Below are positions 45,397 through 54,273 of a DNA stretch of 64,000 nucleotides, one piece after another. How positions within the stretch are numbered: the stretch's first letter is position 1; each line of letters begins with the position of its first letter. Source of the stretch: Cellulophaga algicola DSM 14237 (lineage in GTDB: Bacteria; Bacteroidota; Bacteroidia; Flavobacteriales; Flavobacteriaceae); assembly GCF_000186265.1 (NCBI RefSeq), contig NC_014934.1, forward strand, positions 4,154,001-4,218,000, written 5' to 3'. The position numbers were made by a program, and so were the translations under genes. Below the pieces are notes generated by a model. The model ran no database searches. It was given only the letters and a program-made list of their open reading frames with translations, and was not told the DNA's origin.

Positions 45397-47553
45397 TTAT
45401 AGATTATTAAGTTGATTGTCTTTTTTATTCTCGCTAATGGTCCAAAATAAACCTACGAAGAAAAAGCTATCCGTATTGGGTGTTAAGGCGCTACAATCAA
45501 ATGTTCCGGTACTATTTACTTGATTAGCATATTGATATCCATTGATATTCTGTGTACCTAGCACATTGCTTACCGAGAAGTAAAGTATTTTTTGTGGACT
45601 AATTAGATACGCCCAATTCGCATTTAAGGCGTTGTAGTTTTTAGTTTTTTCAGCTAAAAAAGCATCCGTATTCGGGTTGGTGTAGGAACGACCAGATGCA
45701 AAGTTATAACTCCATCCAAACTGACTCTTCCAAGGCGCTATCCAATGTTTTAGAACTAAGGAAGCGTTATGGGTAGAAGCAAAATTAGGAGTAGCCGTAG
45801 TTGGGTAATTTTTATACTTCCTTTGAGTATCTAAATAAGAATAAGAAACCCAATATTCGGTATTTTGTATACTCTTATTATCCCGCCAAAAAATATCTAA
45901 TCCCTTAGCAAAACCACTTCCATTATTAGCGTAGTTAGAGATAGGAAGCGCAATAGGAGTATCATACTTTACGAGATTAGAATACTCTTTGTAGTATACT
46001 TCCGCTCTCAATATCTGTTTGTTTTTAACATATTGATAGTTGGCAATTAGATGAGTTGTATGTTCAGCTGAGAAATCCGTATCAAATTTTAGATAGTCAT
46101 TCTTTGGATTTTGGAAAAATTGACCATAGGCCAAAGATATTTGAGAGTTTGCACCTGATTTATACGCTAATGAAACTCTTGGAGACACATTAAATTCTTT
46201 TAATAATTGAGAATACTCCCCTCTAAAACCAATTTTAGTAGCCAAGTCCTTAGAAAAGAATAGGTCTGTTTCTACAAAACTACTCAGGAGATTATTGTCA
46301 AAACCGTAGTCGTTGCTTTCAGTTATGGAGTTTGTATAGTTTTCTTTAAAGTTTGTGATAAAGTATGCTGCACCAAAATTTAATTTGTACCTGCTAGAAA
46401 AATATTTATTGAGGACCAATTTAATATGGGCTGAATTCTCCACATCTTTAATATTTACATCACCCAATTTTAAGGTAGATAGATCATTGGAGAAGGATAC
46501 CCCTGTTAGAATACTCCAATCTTTGTCTAAAAAATCTTTATAAGAGGTGTTGATATATAAGTTTCTATTCTCCAAAGCAAATCTAACTCCTAGTGGTTCA
46601 TTAATGTCTTCTTGGGTAAGATCCAAATTTAAAGTACTAAAAGCGCCATATACTTTTAACAAACCCTCATTTTTAAATTTATGTCGATATACCGCTTCTC
46701 CACCTAAAGTTTCTATGGGTTTATGCCAAATGTTATTACCTGGAAATAATTTCTGGTACGGTTCCAAATTCATATAAGAGGCGTTTACACTCAAAGAATT
46801 AGCCTTCCATTTTTGGGTATTACCAACTCCTAAACCTACCGTCATTATAGATACTTCTGTTTTTTCTTTTAAAGGTTCATCTATACTACTCAATAACAAA
46901 ACACTAGATAAAGCTTGACCGTATTCCGCAGAATATCCACCAGTAGAAAATGTGATTCCTTTAAATAAAAAAGGAGAAAATCTACCTCTGGTAGGAATGT
47001 TATTCGCAGAAGGGGCGTAAGGGGTAAATACGCGCATACCATCTACGAAGATTTGCGTTTCATCGGCATCACCACCACGAACAAATAACCTACCATCTTC
47101 TGCGACGGTACTCGTTCCAGGTAAGGTTTGAAGGGCTCCTATAACATCTCCTAATGCACCTGCAGTAGTAACGATATCTATTGGTTTCAATGCGGTTACT
47201 TTTGCATTATCACCAGCTTTAAACGTTCCTGCATTTACCGTTACGGCATCTAAGGTATTGACATCATCTTTTAATTTTAGAATACAGTTTTTAAAATTGG
47301 ATATATCTGCAGTTTTAGAATAGGTTTCATATGAAATTGAAGAAATTACCAAAGTCTGTTCTCCGGTCTCTTCTGTTTGGAATGAATATAAGCCTTTTTC
47401 ATTGGTAGCTGTTCCATCATAAGTACCTTTCAAATAAACATTAGCGCCCATAACCACTACGCCATGATAATCAATAATTTTCCCTGATATGGTTTCTTGT
47501 GCTATTAAATTAAAATGGATTAGTATAAATAAGGAAGTTAATAAAATCTTCAT
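45397..47553 (-). CDS. TonB-dependent receptor with carboxypeptidase-like N-domain
   Basis: A 718-residue outer-membrane receptor. The start at 47553 gives a normal signal peptide (MKILLTSLFILIHFNLIAQ); the longer frame would add 36 residues that do not look like coding sequence. Residues about 20-105 form the carboxypeptidase-D-regulatory-like domain (ISGKIIDYHGVVVMGANVYLKG, read in parts), and 130-230 the plug (TSTVAEDGRLFVRGGDADETQ, FVDGMRVFTPYAP, YSAEYGQALSSVLLL). A 22-strand barrel is expected in the rest. There is no SusD or DUF4249 partner; only the TPR gene follows. The substrate is unknown. Confidence 0.88.
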   Translation of the reverse strand: MKILLTSLFILIHFNLIAQETISGKIIDYHGVVVMGANVYLKGTYDGTATNEKGLYSFQTEETGEQTLVISSISYETYSKTADISNFKNCILKLKDDVNTLDAVTVNAGTFKAGDNAKVTALKPIDIVTTAGALGDVIGALQTLPGTSTVAEDGRLFVRGGDADETQIFVDGMRVFTPYAPSANNIPTRGRFSPFLFKGITFSTGGYSAEYGQALSSVLLLSSIDEPLKEKTEVSIMTVGLGVGNTQKWKANSLSVNASYMNLEPYQKLFPGNNIWHKPIETLGGEAVYRHKFKNEGLLKVYGAFSTLNLDLTQEDINEPLGVRFALENRNLYINTSYKDFLDKDWSILTGVSFSNDLSTLKLGDVNIKDVENSAHIKLVLNKYFSSRYKLNFGAAYFITNFKENYTNSITESNDYGFDNNLLSSFVETDLFFSKDLATKIGFRGEYSQLLKEFNVSPRVSLAYKSGANSQISLAYGQFFQNPKNDYLKFDTDFSAEHTTHLIANYQYVKNKQILRAEVYYKEYSNLVKYDTPIALPISNYANNGSGFAKGLDIFWRDNKSIQNTEYWVSYSYLDTQRKYKNYPTTATPNFASTHNASLVLKHWIAPWKSQFGWSYNFASGRSYTNPNTDAFLAEKTKNYNALNANWAYLISPQKILYFSVSNVLGTQNINGYQYANQVNSTGTFDCSALTPNTDSFFFVGLFWTISENKKDNQLNNL

Positions 47554-47739
47554 GGTACCATTATATTTTTGATTGATGTCACAAATATGTAGTGTTAATG
47601 GAGTTATAAAGAAACTGATCTCCTGAGTTGTGCATTTTGTAAACTGAATTGTAAATAACACCTGTTAAGATCTTTTGACAAGGGTAATAATTAACATAAA
47701 TATGGTAATTATTGATAGAAATAAGCTGGTTATTGGTTT

Positions 47740-47747
47740 TACCTTTG
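47740..47747 (+). promoter_or_regulatory. -7 element before the MFS gene
   Basis: TACCTTTG fits TAnnTTTG. It predicts a start near 47754, which rules out the upstream in-frame start at 47675 and supports the ATG cluster at 47801-47816. Confidence 0.45.
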
Positions 47748-47800
47748 TGCTTTTAATTAGACTATTTTTTTTAGTTAGTAGAGCAGTGTTGCTTGTTAAA

Positions 47801-49015
47801 ATGATGACGAATATGATGACTATCAAATCAAATAAAAAAGCATTATTAGCTTTGGCCATTGGAGGTTTTGGAATAGGAATGACAGAATTTGTAATTATGG
47901 GTATTTTACCTGATGTTGCAAATGCATTGAAAATTACGATTCCACAAGCGGGACATTTTATAGCAGCTTACGCATTAGGAGTAGTGGTAGGGGCTCCGCT
48001 TTTAACAGGTCTTGGTAGTAAGTGGTCTGCCCATAAAGTTTTGTTGGCATTGATGCTTTGGTTTACCGTCTTTAATACCTTATCTGCTTTTGCCGAAAAC
48101 TATACAAGTCTTTTGATCTTTAGATTTTTATCAGGGCTTCCACACGGGGCATTTTTTGGCATTGGAGCCGTAGTTGCCGGAAAATTAGTCCCCAAGGGAA
48201 AATCTGCTCAAGGCATGGCTATTATGTTTTCTGGACTAACTTTAGCCAATGTACTTGGCGTTCCTTTAGGAACTTATTTGGGACATCATTTTAGTTGGAA
48301 CCTTTCCTTTATGCTAGTTGGAGTCATCGGAATTTTAGCAATGTTAAGCGTCTATTTTTGGATGCCTGCTTTTCCTAAATCTTCTTCTGAAGGGTTACGA
48401 AAAGATTTACAAGTCTTTAAAAGAGCAGAACTATGGGTTCTAATTTTATTAACAACAGTAGGTACGGGGGGCTTTTTTGCTTGGTACAGCTATATAGCAC
48501 CTTTAATTACAGATGTTTCGGGGTATCCGGAAAGTATGGTTGGTTATGCTATGATATTAGCGGGTCTAGGAATGGTTGTTGGTAATTTTTTAGGAGCAAA
48601 AATGGCAGAGAAATTTAGCCCTATGAAAGCTATAGTTTTAAGTTTGGGGATGATGGTTTTGGTGTTGCTCATAAATACTGTGGTTGCTCAAAATCCAATT
48701 GCGATATTAGTATTAACTTTTATTATTGGAATGATTTCTTTTACAGTAGCAACACCAATACAAATGGCTATTATCAATGCCTCAAAAGGATCAGAAATGT
48801 TAGGTTCATCAATGAACCAAAGTGCATTTAATATGGGAAATGCTTCTGGAGCATATTTAGCAGGATTACCAATTGCAATGGGTTACGGAATAACCGCAGC
48901 AAGTATTGTTGGGGCAGCATTAGCAGGTTCAGGAGTACTAATTGCTATTGGTATTCTAATCAACAGAAAAAAACATACTATTAAAGATAAAATAAAACGC
49001 TTTGCTTTTAAGTAA
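47801..49015 (+). CDS. MFS drug-efflux-type transporter (AraJ/arabinose-efflux group)
   Basis: A 12-helix major facilitator of about 404 residues. I start it at the ATG cluster 47801-47816 (MMTNMMTIKSNKKALLALAIG), because a -7 element lies at 47740 and the longer frame from 47675 would cross it. MFS signs include FGIGMTEFVIMGILPDVA in helix 1, LGSKWSAHKVLLAL (motif A-like) and RFLSGLPHGAFFGIGAVVAGKL in helices 4-5. The TetR regulator lies convergently one base away, and such pairs usually form an efflux/repressor module. The exported compound is unknown. Confidence 0.88.
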   Translation: MMTNMMTIKSNKKALLALAIGGFGIGMTEFVIMGILPDVANALKITIPQAGHFIAAYALGVVVGAPLLTGLGSKWSAHKVLLALMLWFTVFNTLSAFAENYTSLLIFRFLSGLPHGAFFGIGAVVAGKLVPKGKSAQGMAIMFSGLTLANVLGVPLGTYLGHHFSWNLSFMLVGVIGILAMLSVYFWMPAFPKSSSEGLRKDLQVFKRAELWVLILLTTVGTGGFFAWYSYIAPLITDVSGYPESMVGYAMILAGLGMVVGNFLGAKMAEKFSPMKAIVLSLGMMVLVLLINTVVAQNPIAILVLTFIIGMISFTVATPIQMAIINASKGSEMLGSSMNQSAFNMGNASGAYLAGLPIAMGYGITAASIVGAALAGSGVLIAIGILINRKKHTIKDKIKRFAFK

Positions 49016-49016
49016 G

Positions 49017-49613
49017 CTATTTTTTAACTTCATTAGCAATTAAATATTCAAGATATGTTAGTGTATTTAGCAAATACTTTCTATCGTCTGTTATGGTTGC
49101 CATAGCAATGGCACCTTGAATCATGGTATATAATTGTTTCGCAAATTGTAAAGGGGTAACGGGTAATTTTATTTCCGCAGCATTAATTCCGTTTTCTAAA
49201 ATCAAGGCTATTTTACCTTCAATTGTTTTAGCTACCTCTTTTGCTGCTGCTGCTAGCAATTTATTATTATACTTTGCATCAACGCCAACATTTAATACGG
49301 GACATCCTCCCATGGGTAATGTAAATTCATCATAATGTCTATAAAAATCAAGTAAAGCAGTTAATTTCTCAAGGGCTGTTCCTTCAGAATTTACGCGCTC
49401 ATCAATAGCATTTAAAAGTAATTTACTATTGTATTCAAACGCCGCTATTGCAAGTGCTTCTTTGTTTTCAAAATTACCATATAATGCACCTTTAGTAAGA
49501 CCTGTAGCTTCTGTTAAATCGCTCATACTAGTACCAACATATCCTAGTTTGTTAAATATAGGAGCAACAGTTTGTATAATGTATAGCGTAGTTCTTTTGG
49601 CTTTGGTTGTCAT
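49017..49613 (-). CDS. TetR family transcriptional regulator
   Basis: A 198-residue TetR repressor. The N-terminal helix-turn-helix is intact: YIIQTVAPIFNKLGYVGTSMSDL, then TEATGLTKGALYGNFENKEALAIAAF. The C-terminal ligand domain (PMGGCPVLNVGVDA) is of the AcrR/YcdC-like C-type found with efflux genes. It converges on the MFS gene with one base between stops; the likely target is that transporter and itself. An imperfect palindrome upstream (49648-49661) is a candidate self-operator. Confidence 0.9.
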   Translation of the reverse strand: MTTKAKRTTLYIIQTVAPIFNKLGYVGTSMSDLTEATGLTKGALYGNFENKEALAIAAFEYNSKLLLNAIDERVNSEGTALEKLTALLDFYRHYDEFTLPMGGCPVLNVGVDAKYNNKLLAAAAKEVAKTIEGKIALILENGINAAEIKLPVTPLQFAKQLYTMIQGAIAMATITDDRKYLLNTLTYLEYLIANEVKK

Positions 49614-49647
49614 ATAAAAGCTATTTTATACGAATATAAAAAATTAT

Positions 49648-49661
49648 ATACTGTGCGGTAT
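49648..49661. promoter_or_regulatory. Candidate TetR operator
   Basis: ATACTGTGCGGTAT is an imperfect palindrome (ten of fourteen positions symmetric) lying 35 nt before the TetR start. GC content is higher than its surroundings. Assignment is by position and symmetry only. Confidence 0.35.
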
Positions 49662-49670
49662 GTAAAATGC

Positions 49671-49708
49671 AAAAAAAAACATCCTTTTATATGTTAAATA
49701 AAAGGATG
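49671..49708 (-). terminator. Terminator of clpB
   Basis: On the minus strand an 11-bp perfect stem (catccttttat at 49680-49690 with its complement at 49698-49708) is followed by a nine-T run. It lies 28 nt after the clpB stop. Confidence 0.85.
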
Positions 49709-49735
49709 CCTATGAAAATCTGTTTTTGAAAGGTA

Positions 49736-52333
49736 TTAAACCATTTCTTCTTGATTTCTAAATACCAATTGATCATCAAAAGAATCGATCAAAACGACAC
49801 TATCCGTGGTAATTTTTCCACTTAAAATCTCTTTAGAGAGTGTATTCAACACCTCTTTCTGAATCACACGTTTTATTGGTCGTGCTCCATATTGTGGATC
49901 ATATCCTTTTTCGGCCAAATATTTTATGGTCTCATCAGTTGCATCAACCGTTATATGCTGTTTTGCTAACATTTTTTTCAAACCATCCAATTGTAAACGT
50001 ACAATCTTAACAATATCTTTTTTGCTTAAAGGTGTAAACATGATAATATCATCAATACGATTTAAAAACTCTGGTCTGATCGTTTTCTTTAATAGCCCTA
50101 AAACTTCAACACGTGCTGCTTCTGTAGCACTATAAGCGTCAGGATTGGTTTCAAATTTATCCTGAATAATATGGCTTCCCATATTACTGGTCATAATAAT
50201 AATAGTATTCTTGAAATCTGCTACACGTCCTTTGTTATCAGTAAGCCTACCTTCATCTAATACTTGTAGCAATACATTAAAAGTATCTGGATGCGCTTTT
50301 TCTATCTCATCTAACAATACCACAGAATAAGGTCTACGACGCACGGCTTCCGTTAATTGCCCTCCTTCATCATAACCAACATATCCTGGAGGTGCTCCTA
50401 CTAATCTACTTACCGAATGACGCTCTTGGTATTCACTCATGTCTATTCTGGTCATTGCACTTTCATCATCAAACAAATAGCTCGCTAATGTTTTAGCCAA
50501 TTCTGTTTTACCAACACCTGTGGTTCCTAAAAACAAGAAAGAACCAATTGGTCTCTTAGTATCTTGTAAACCAGCTCTACTGCGGCGTATAGCATCAGAA
50601 ACAGCTTCAATAGCCTCTTCTTGCCCCACCACGCGTTTGTGTAAGACCGCTTCTAATTGTAATAGTTTTTCACGTTCACTTTGCAACATTTTTGTTACAG
50701 GAATACCAGTCCATTTCGCCACAACTTGAGCAATATCTTCACTAGTTACCTCTTCCTTAATCATGGTATCTCCTTGCTGTTGCTCGTCTAATACATGCTG
50801 TAAGCTTTCTAATTTCTCTTGAGCTTCTTTTATTTTCCCATAGCGTAGCTCAGCCACTTTACCATAATCCCCATTACGCTCTGCACGCTCTGCCTCAAGT
50901 TTAAAATCCTCAATGTCTTGTTTTGTTTTCTGAATATCATCAACAACTCTTTTTTCACTTTCCCATTTTGCGAAAATCTCGTTGCGGTCTTCTTTTATGT
51001 TTGCTAAATCTAGATTTAAGGCTTGTAGTTTAGTTTTATCATTCTCACGTTTGATTGCTTCAACTTCAATTTCAAGCTGCATAATTTTACGGTCTAGAAC
51101 ATCTAACTCCTCTGGCTTAGAATTGATTTCCATTCGTAATTTTGCTGCTGCTTCATCAATTAAATCAATAGCTTTATCTGGTAAAAAACGATTGGTAATA
51201 TAGCGTTGAGATAATTCTACCGCAGAAATAACCGCTTCATCTTTGATACGTACTTTGTGGTGCGCCTCATATTTATCTTTGATACCACGGAGAATGGAAA
51301 TAGCACTTTCCGTATCGGGTTCATCCACGATAATTTTTTGAAATCTACGCTCTAATGCCTTGTCTTTTTCAAAATATTTCTGATATTCATCAAGAGTTGT
51401 AGCTCCTATAGCTCTAAGTTCTCCTCTAGCTAAAGCTGGTTTAAGAATGTTAGCAGCATCCATAGCACCATCTCCACCACCGGCACCAACTAATGTGTGT
51501 ATTTCATCTATGAATAAAACCACATTACCATCTGAAGACGTTACTTCCTTTATCACAGATTTTAAACGTTCTTCAAATTCACCTTTATATTTTGCACCCG
51601 CAATTAGTGCACCCATATCTAAAGAAAAAATTACTTTATCCTTTAAGTTTTCAGGAACATCACCTTGAACAATTCTACGTGCTAAACCTTCTGCTATTGC
51701 AGTTTTACCAACACCTGGTTCTCCTACTAACATTGGATTATTCTTTGTTCTACGCGATAATATTTGAAGTACCCTACGAATTTCTTCATCGCGCCCAATC
51801 ACTGGATCTAATTTGCCTTTATCGGCTAAATCATTTAAATTTTTCGCATATTTATTTAATGAATTATACGTGTCTTCTGCGCCTTGAGAAGTAACTTTAG
51901 CACCTTTACGTAATTCTTGAATTGCTGCTTTAAAATTTTTCTCAGTTACCCCTTGATCTTTTAAAATTTGACCAATTTTACTTTTAGAATTAAAAATAGC
52001 TAAAAGCAAATGTTCGATAGATACATACTCATCTTCCATAACCTTAGCAATAGAAGAAGCATCATTCAACGTTTTTCCTGTTTCACGAGAAAAGACTAAA
52101 TCTCCTCCAGTGACTTTAGGAAAACTTTCTAACTGCTTGTCTACCATTTGAAATAACAAATCGGTATTTACATTCAGTTTCTTTAAAATAAAGGGAGTTA
52201 CATTTTCATCAACCTGGCTAATCGCTTTAAAAATGTGTTCATTTTCAATTTGCTGATGTCCCATCTCTTGCGCAAGTTGCTGTGCGAGTTGCACCGCCTC
52301 CTGCGATTTTGTAGTGAAATTATTTATATTCAT
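49736..52333 (-). CDS. clpB: ClpB protein disaggregase
   Basis: An 865-residue Hsp100 chaperone that, with DnaK, pulls proteins out of aggregates. The N-domain begins MNINNFTTKSQEAVQLAQQLA. The first AAA+ module has Walker A GEPGVGKTAIAEG and Walker B VVLFIDEIHTLVGAG. The long coiled-coil middle domain (residues about 395-525) distinguishes it from ClpA/C. The second AAA+ module has GTTGVGKTELAKT and VVLLDEIEKAHPD. Full length. It ends at its own terminator. Heat control is expected for the family but no heat-shock operator is evident here. Confidence 0.97.
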   Translation of the reverse strand: MNINNFTTKSQEAVQLAQQLAQEMGHQQIENEHIFKAISQVDENVTPFILKKLNVNTDLLFQMVDKQLESFPKVTGGDLVFSRETGKTLNDASSIAKVMEDEYVSIEHLLLAIFNSKSKIGQILKDQGVTEKNFKAAIQELRKGAKVTSQGAEDTYNSLNKYAKNLNDLADKGKLDPVIGRDEEIRRVLQILSRRTKNNPMLVGEPGVGKTAIAEGLARRIVQGDVPENLKDKVIFSLDMGALIAGAKYKGEFEERLKSVIKEVTSSDGNVVLFIDEIHTLVGAGGGDGAMDAANILKPALARGELRAIGATTLDEYQKYFEKDKALERRFQKIIVDEPDTESAISILRGIKDKYEAHHKVRIKDEAVISAVELSQRYITNRFLPDKAIDLIDEAAAKLRMEINSKPEELDVLDRKIMQLEIEVEAIKRENDKTKLQALNLDLANIKEDRNEIFAKWESEKRVVDDIQKTKQDIEDFKLEAERAERNGDYGKVAELRYGKIKEAQEKLESLQHVLDEQQQGDTMIKEEVTSEDIAQVVAKWTGIPVTKMLQSEREKLLQLEAVLHKRVVGQEEAIEAVSDAIRRSRAGLQDTKRPIGSFLFLGTTGVGKTELAKTLASYLFDDESAMTRIDMSEYQERHSVSRLVGAPPGYVGYDEGGQLTEAVRRRPYSVVLLDEIEKAHPDTFNVLLQVLDEGRLTDNKGRVADFKNTIIIMTSNMGSHIIQDKFETNPDAYSATEAARVEVLGLLKKTIRPEFLNRIDDIIMFTPLSKKDIVKIVRLQLDGLKKMLAKQHITVDATDETIKYLAEKGYDPQYGARPIKRVIQKEVLNTLSKEILSGKITTDSVVLIDSFDDQLVFRNQEEMV

Positions 52334-52499
52334 ACTAGTGTTATTTTATGTTATTGTTTACTTTTACAAGTTAAAATCAAATTTCTTACCAAGACATGAT
52401 AAATGTCATTCTGACGGTAAAAAACTAGTTTAACAGGACAATACGGCAGCTTGTAAGGTTATAAATGCCTTACGACTGACTATATAAAATTAAGAATAT

Positions 52500-52898
52500 A
52501 TGGGATTATTTGATAGTCTATTTGGAAATAATAAAGATGCTACCCCTAAAGAGGAGAAAGCAGCATTACCATGGATTGCTTTAGCTTCATTGGAGCAATT
52601 AGAAGAAATTAAGGAAAAATCTAAAACAAAACCACAAATAATATTTAAACATTCTACCACGTGCGGAATTAGCCGTATGGTGATGAATACTTTTAAAAAT
52701 ACATATGCTTTAGATACAAACCAGGCAGATTTATATTATTTAGATTTATTAAATAATAGAGAAGTTTCTAATGAAACAGGATATAAATTTCAGGTAATAC
52801 ACCAATCTCCTCAATTATTAGTAATTAAGAATGGGGTAGCAGTAGCGAATGCTTCTCATGGAAGTATTAATGAAGTTGCGCTAGAGCAATTTGTTTAG
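52500..52898 (+). CDS. ytxJ: YtxJ/BrxC-type monothiol bacilliredoxin
   Basis: A 132-residue thioredoxin-fold protein. The YtxJ/BrxC signature is IFKHSTTCGISRMVMNTF, with a single active Cys, followed by YYLDLLNNREVSN, the cis-Pro segment HQSPQLLVIKNGVAVANASHG and the helix end. In bacilli BrxC removes bacillithiol from proteins. The N-terminal MGLFDSLFGNNK is a common lead-in for the flavobacterial form. It implies that the organism uses bacillithiol, though no bsh genes are in the window. Confidence 0.88.
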   Translation: MGLFDSLFGNNKDATPKEEKAALPWIALASLEQLEEIKEKSKTKPQIIFKHSTTCGISRMVMNTFKNTYALDTNQADLYYLDLLNNREVSNETGYKFQVIHQSPQLLVIKNGVAVANASHGSINEVALEQFV

Positions 52899-52917
52899 TT
52901 ACATTGTAATTCAAAAT

Positions 52918-52957
52918 AAAAAAACCATCATTTGAAATTTCAAATGATGGTTTTTTT
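52918..52957. terminator. Bidirectional palindromic terminator
   Basis: A perfect 26-bp palindrome centred at 52937/52938 (each half ccatcatttgaaa) with an A-run before and a T-run after it, serving ytxJ and the convergent lipoprotein gene. Confidence 0.9.
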
Positions 52958-52973
52958 ATTCTTATTATTAGTT

Positions 52974-54158
52974 TTAATTGAACTGATGCCTCGTAATAAT
53001 TCCTTTAAGATTCGCTTTTAAATCTTCTCCAGCGTCATAGACCATTTGCTCATTAGAAGGAAAAGATACTGCAGCTAAACTCAATAAAGAAATTAACTCA
53101 TTATCTAGCGCCAATTTATCACCACTATACTTTGCGTAGCTATGTTCAAAAACAAATGTACTTGCTAATGGGTAGGTGTTTATTTGTTGCTTAGTTTTTA
53201 AATCTAAAAAATTAACTTGACCAGCAACTTCTGCTGATTTAAACTGTGTAAACTGATAAAAATCGCACTTAACAGTTTTAAATTTATCAATTTTGATTCT
53301 GTTTCCTAAACTATCTTTAACCTGATTACCGCTACGATCTAATGCATAAGTATACCCGTCTTTAATTTGTTTTTCTTTACTTATTTGTTTTTCCTTAATT
53401 TGTTCAGGAGAAATAGAAATATTTTTAAAAACTACATCCATTTCATAATCATAGGGTATGTTGTCAATAGCATTGGTATGGTATTCTGTCCATAAATTAT
53501 TTAAGCCAAACGTATTAAAATTCAGCAAATCTTCTTCTAATCTACTAGGGATAATTTGTTGGGTATCATTAAACAAACGCACCTGTACATAATCGATTCC
53601 TTTTAGGTGTGCTTCTTTAATTTTAGCACTTGTGTTTTTATATCCTGGATTCAGTTTCTCTAAATATAACAAGTCATCATACGCTTTTCTAAAATCATTT
53701 TTTTCTAAAGACTGATCTAGAAGCTTGGAAGCGTTGGTATATAAATAAGCTGATAATTGATCTTTTGTGGCAATTATCTTAGCATCATAATCTTTAAACG
53801 AAAATTTGGCTTCACGGCCTTCCTCATAAATTGTCAAAGGCAATAGCGGCTGGATTCGTTCTTCAATTTGTTTTAGCTGTACATAGCTCGTATAAATCTG
53901 CTCATAATTTGCAGCATTATTACTTTTTTGTAAGAAGGCAATTTGCTTCAATTCCCGCGCTGTATTTTTTTTAAAAGCTTCTTCTAATAATAAGATATAA
54001 GGTTGATTTCCTTTCTTTGTTTTATTATCGACCAAATTATCTAGTGCCTTGTTAATGGCACTAGAATAATTTCCCGAATTTAATGCTTCTTGTGTTTTTT
54101 TTACACCTCCACAGGATATAAAAAAAAGTATACTGGTTGCAAGTAGAATTTTTTTCAT
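52974..54158 (-). CDS. Uncharacterised TPR-like lipoprotein
   Basis: A 394-residue lipoprotein (signal ending ILFFISCGG). The first half is helical with TPR-like pairs: QEALNSGNYSSAINKALDNL, KLLDQSLEKNDFRKAYDDLL, YLEKLNPGYKNTSAKIKEAH. The second half is beta-rich and ends LKGIITRHQFN, with a repeated EKQISKEKQIKDGYTY segment. The family is widespread in flavobacteria without an assigned function. It is a single gene between a palindromic terminator and fahA. Confidence 0.7.
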   Translation of the reverse strand: MKKILLATSILFFISCGGVKKTQEALNSGNYSSAINKALDNLVDNKTKKGNQPYILLLEEAFKKNTARELKQIAFLQKSNNAANYEQIYTSYVQLKQIEERIQPLLPLTIYEEGREAKFSFKDYDAKIIATKDQLSAYLYTNASKLLDQSLEKNDFRKAYDDLLYLEKLNPGYKNTSAKIKEAHLKGIDYVQVRLFNDTQQIIPSRLEEDLLNFNTFGLNNLWTEYHTNAIDNIPYDYEMDVVFKNISISPEQIKEKQISKEKQIKDGYTYALDRSGNQVKDSLGNRIKIDKFKTVKCDFYQFTQFKSAEVAGQVNFLDLKTKQQINTYPLASTFVFEHSYAKYSGDKLALDNELISLLSLAAVSFPSNEQMVYDAGEDLKANLKGIITRHQFN

Positions 54159-54273
54159 AATAATTATTTATGGGTTTCATGGAACTATTTTCAATAGCCA
54201 TGCCATATTTTAATATGAAAACGTTAATGATACACTTCTAGTATGTAAAAATGCTACTTAACCTAAATGGTTA

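Noticed and set aside
47554-47661. Longer N-terminus for the TonB receptor at 45397-47553
   Set aside because: The extra residues are unlike coding sequence and would bury a perfectly placed signal peptide.
47675-47800. Longer N-terminus for the MFS transporter
   Set aside because: A full -7 element lies at 47740-47747 inside it, and the MFS family starts at the later ATG cluster.
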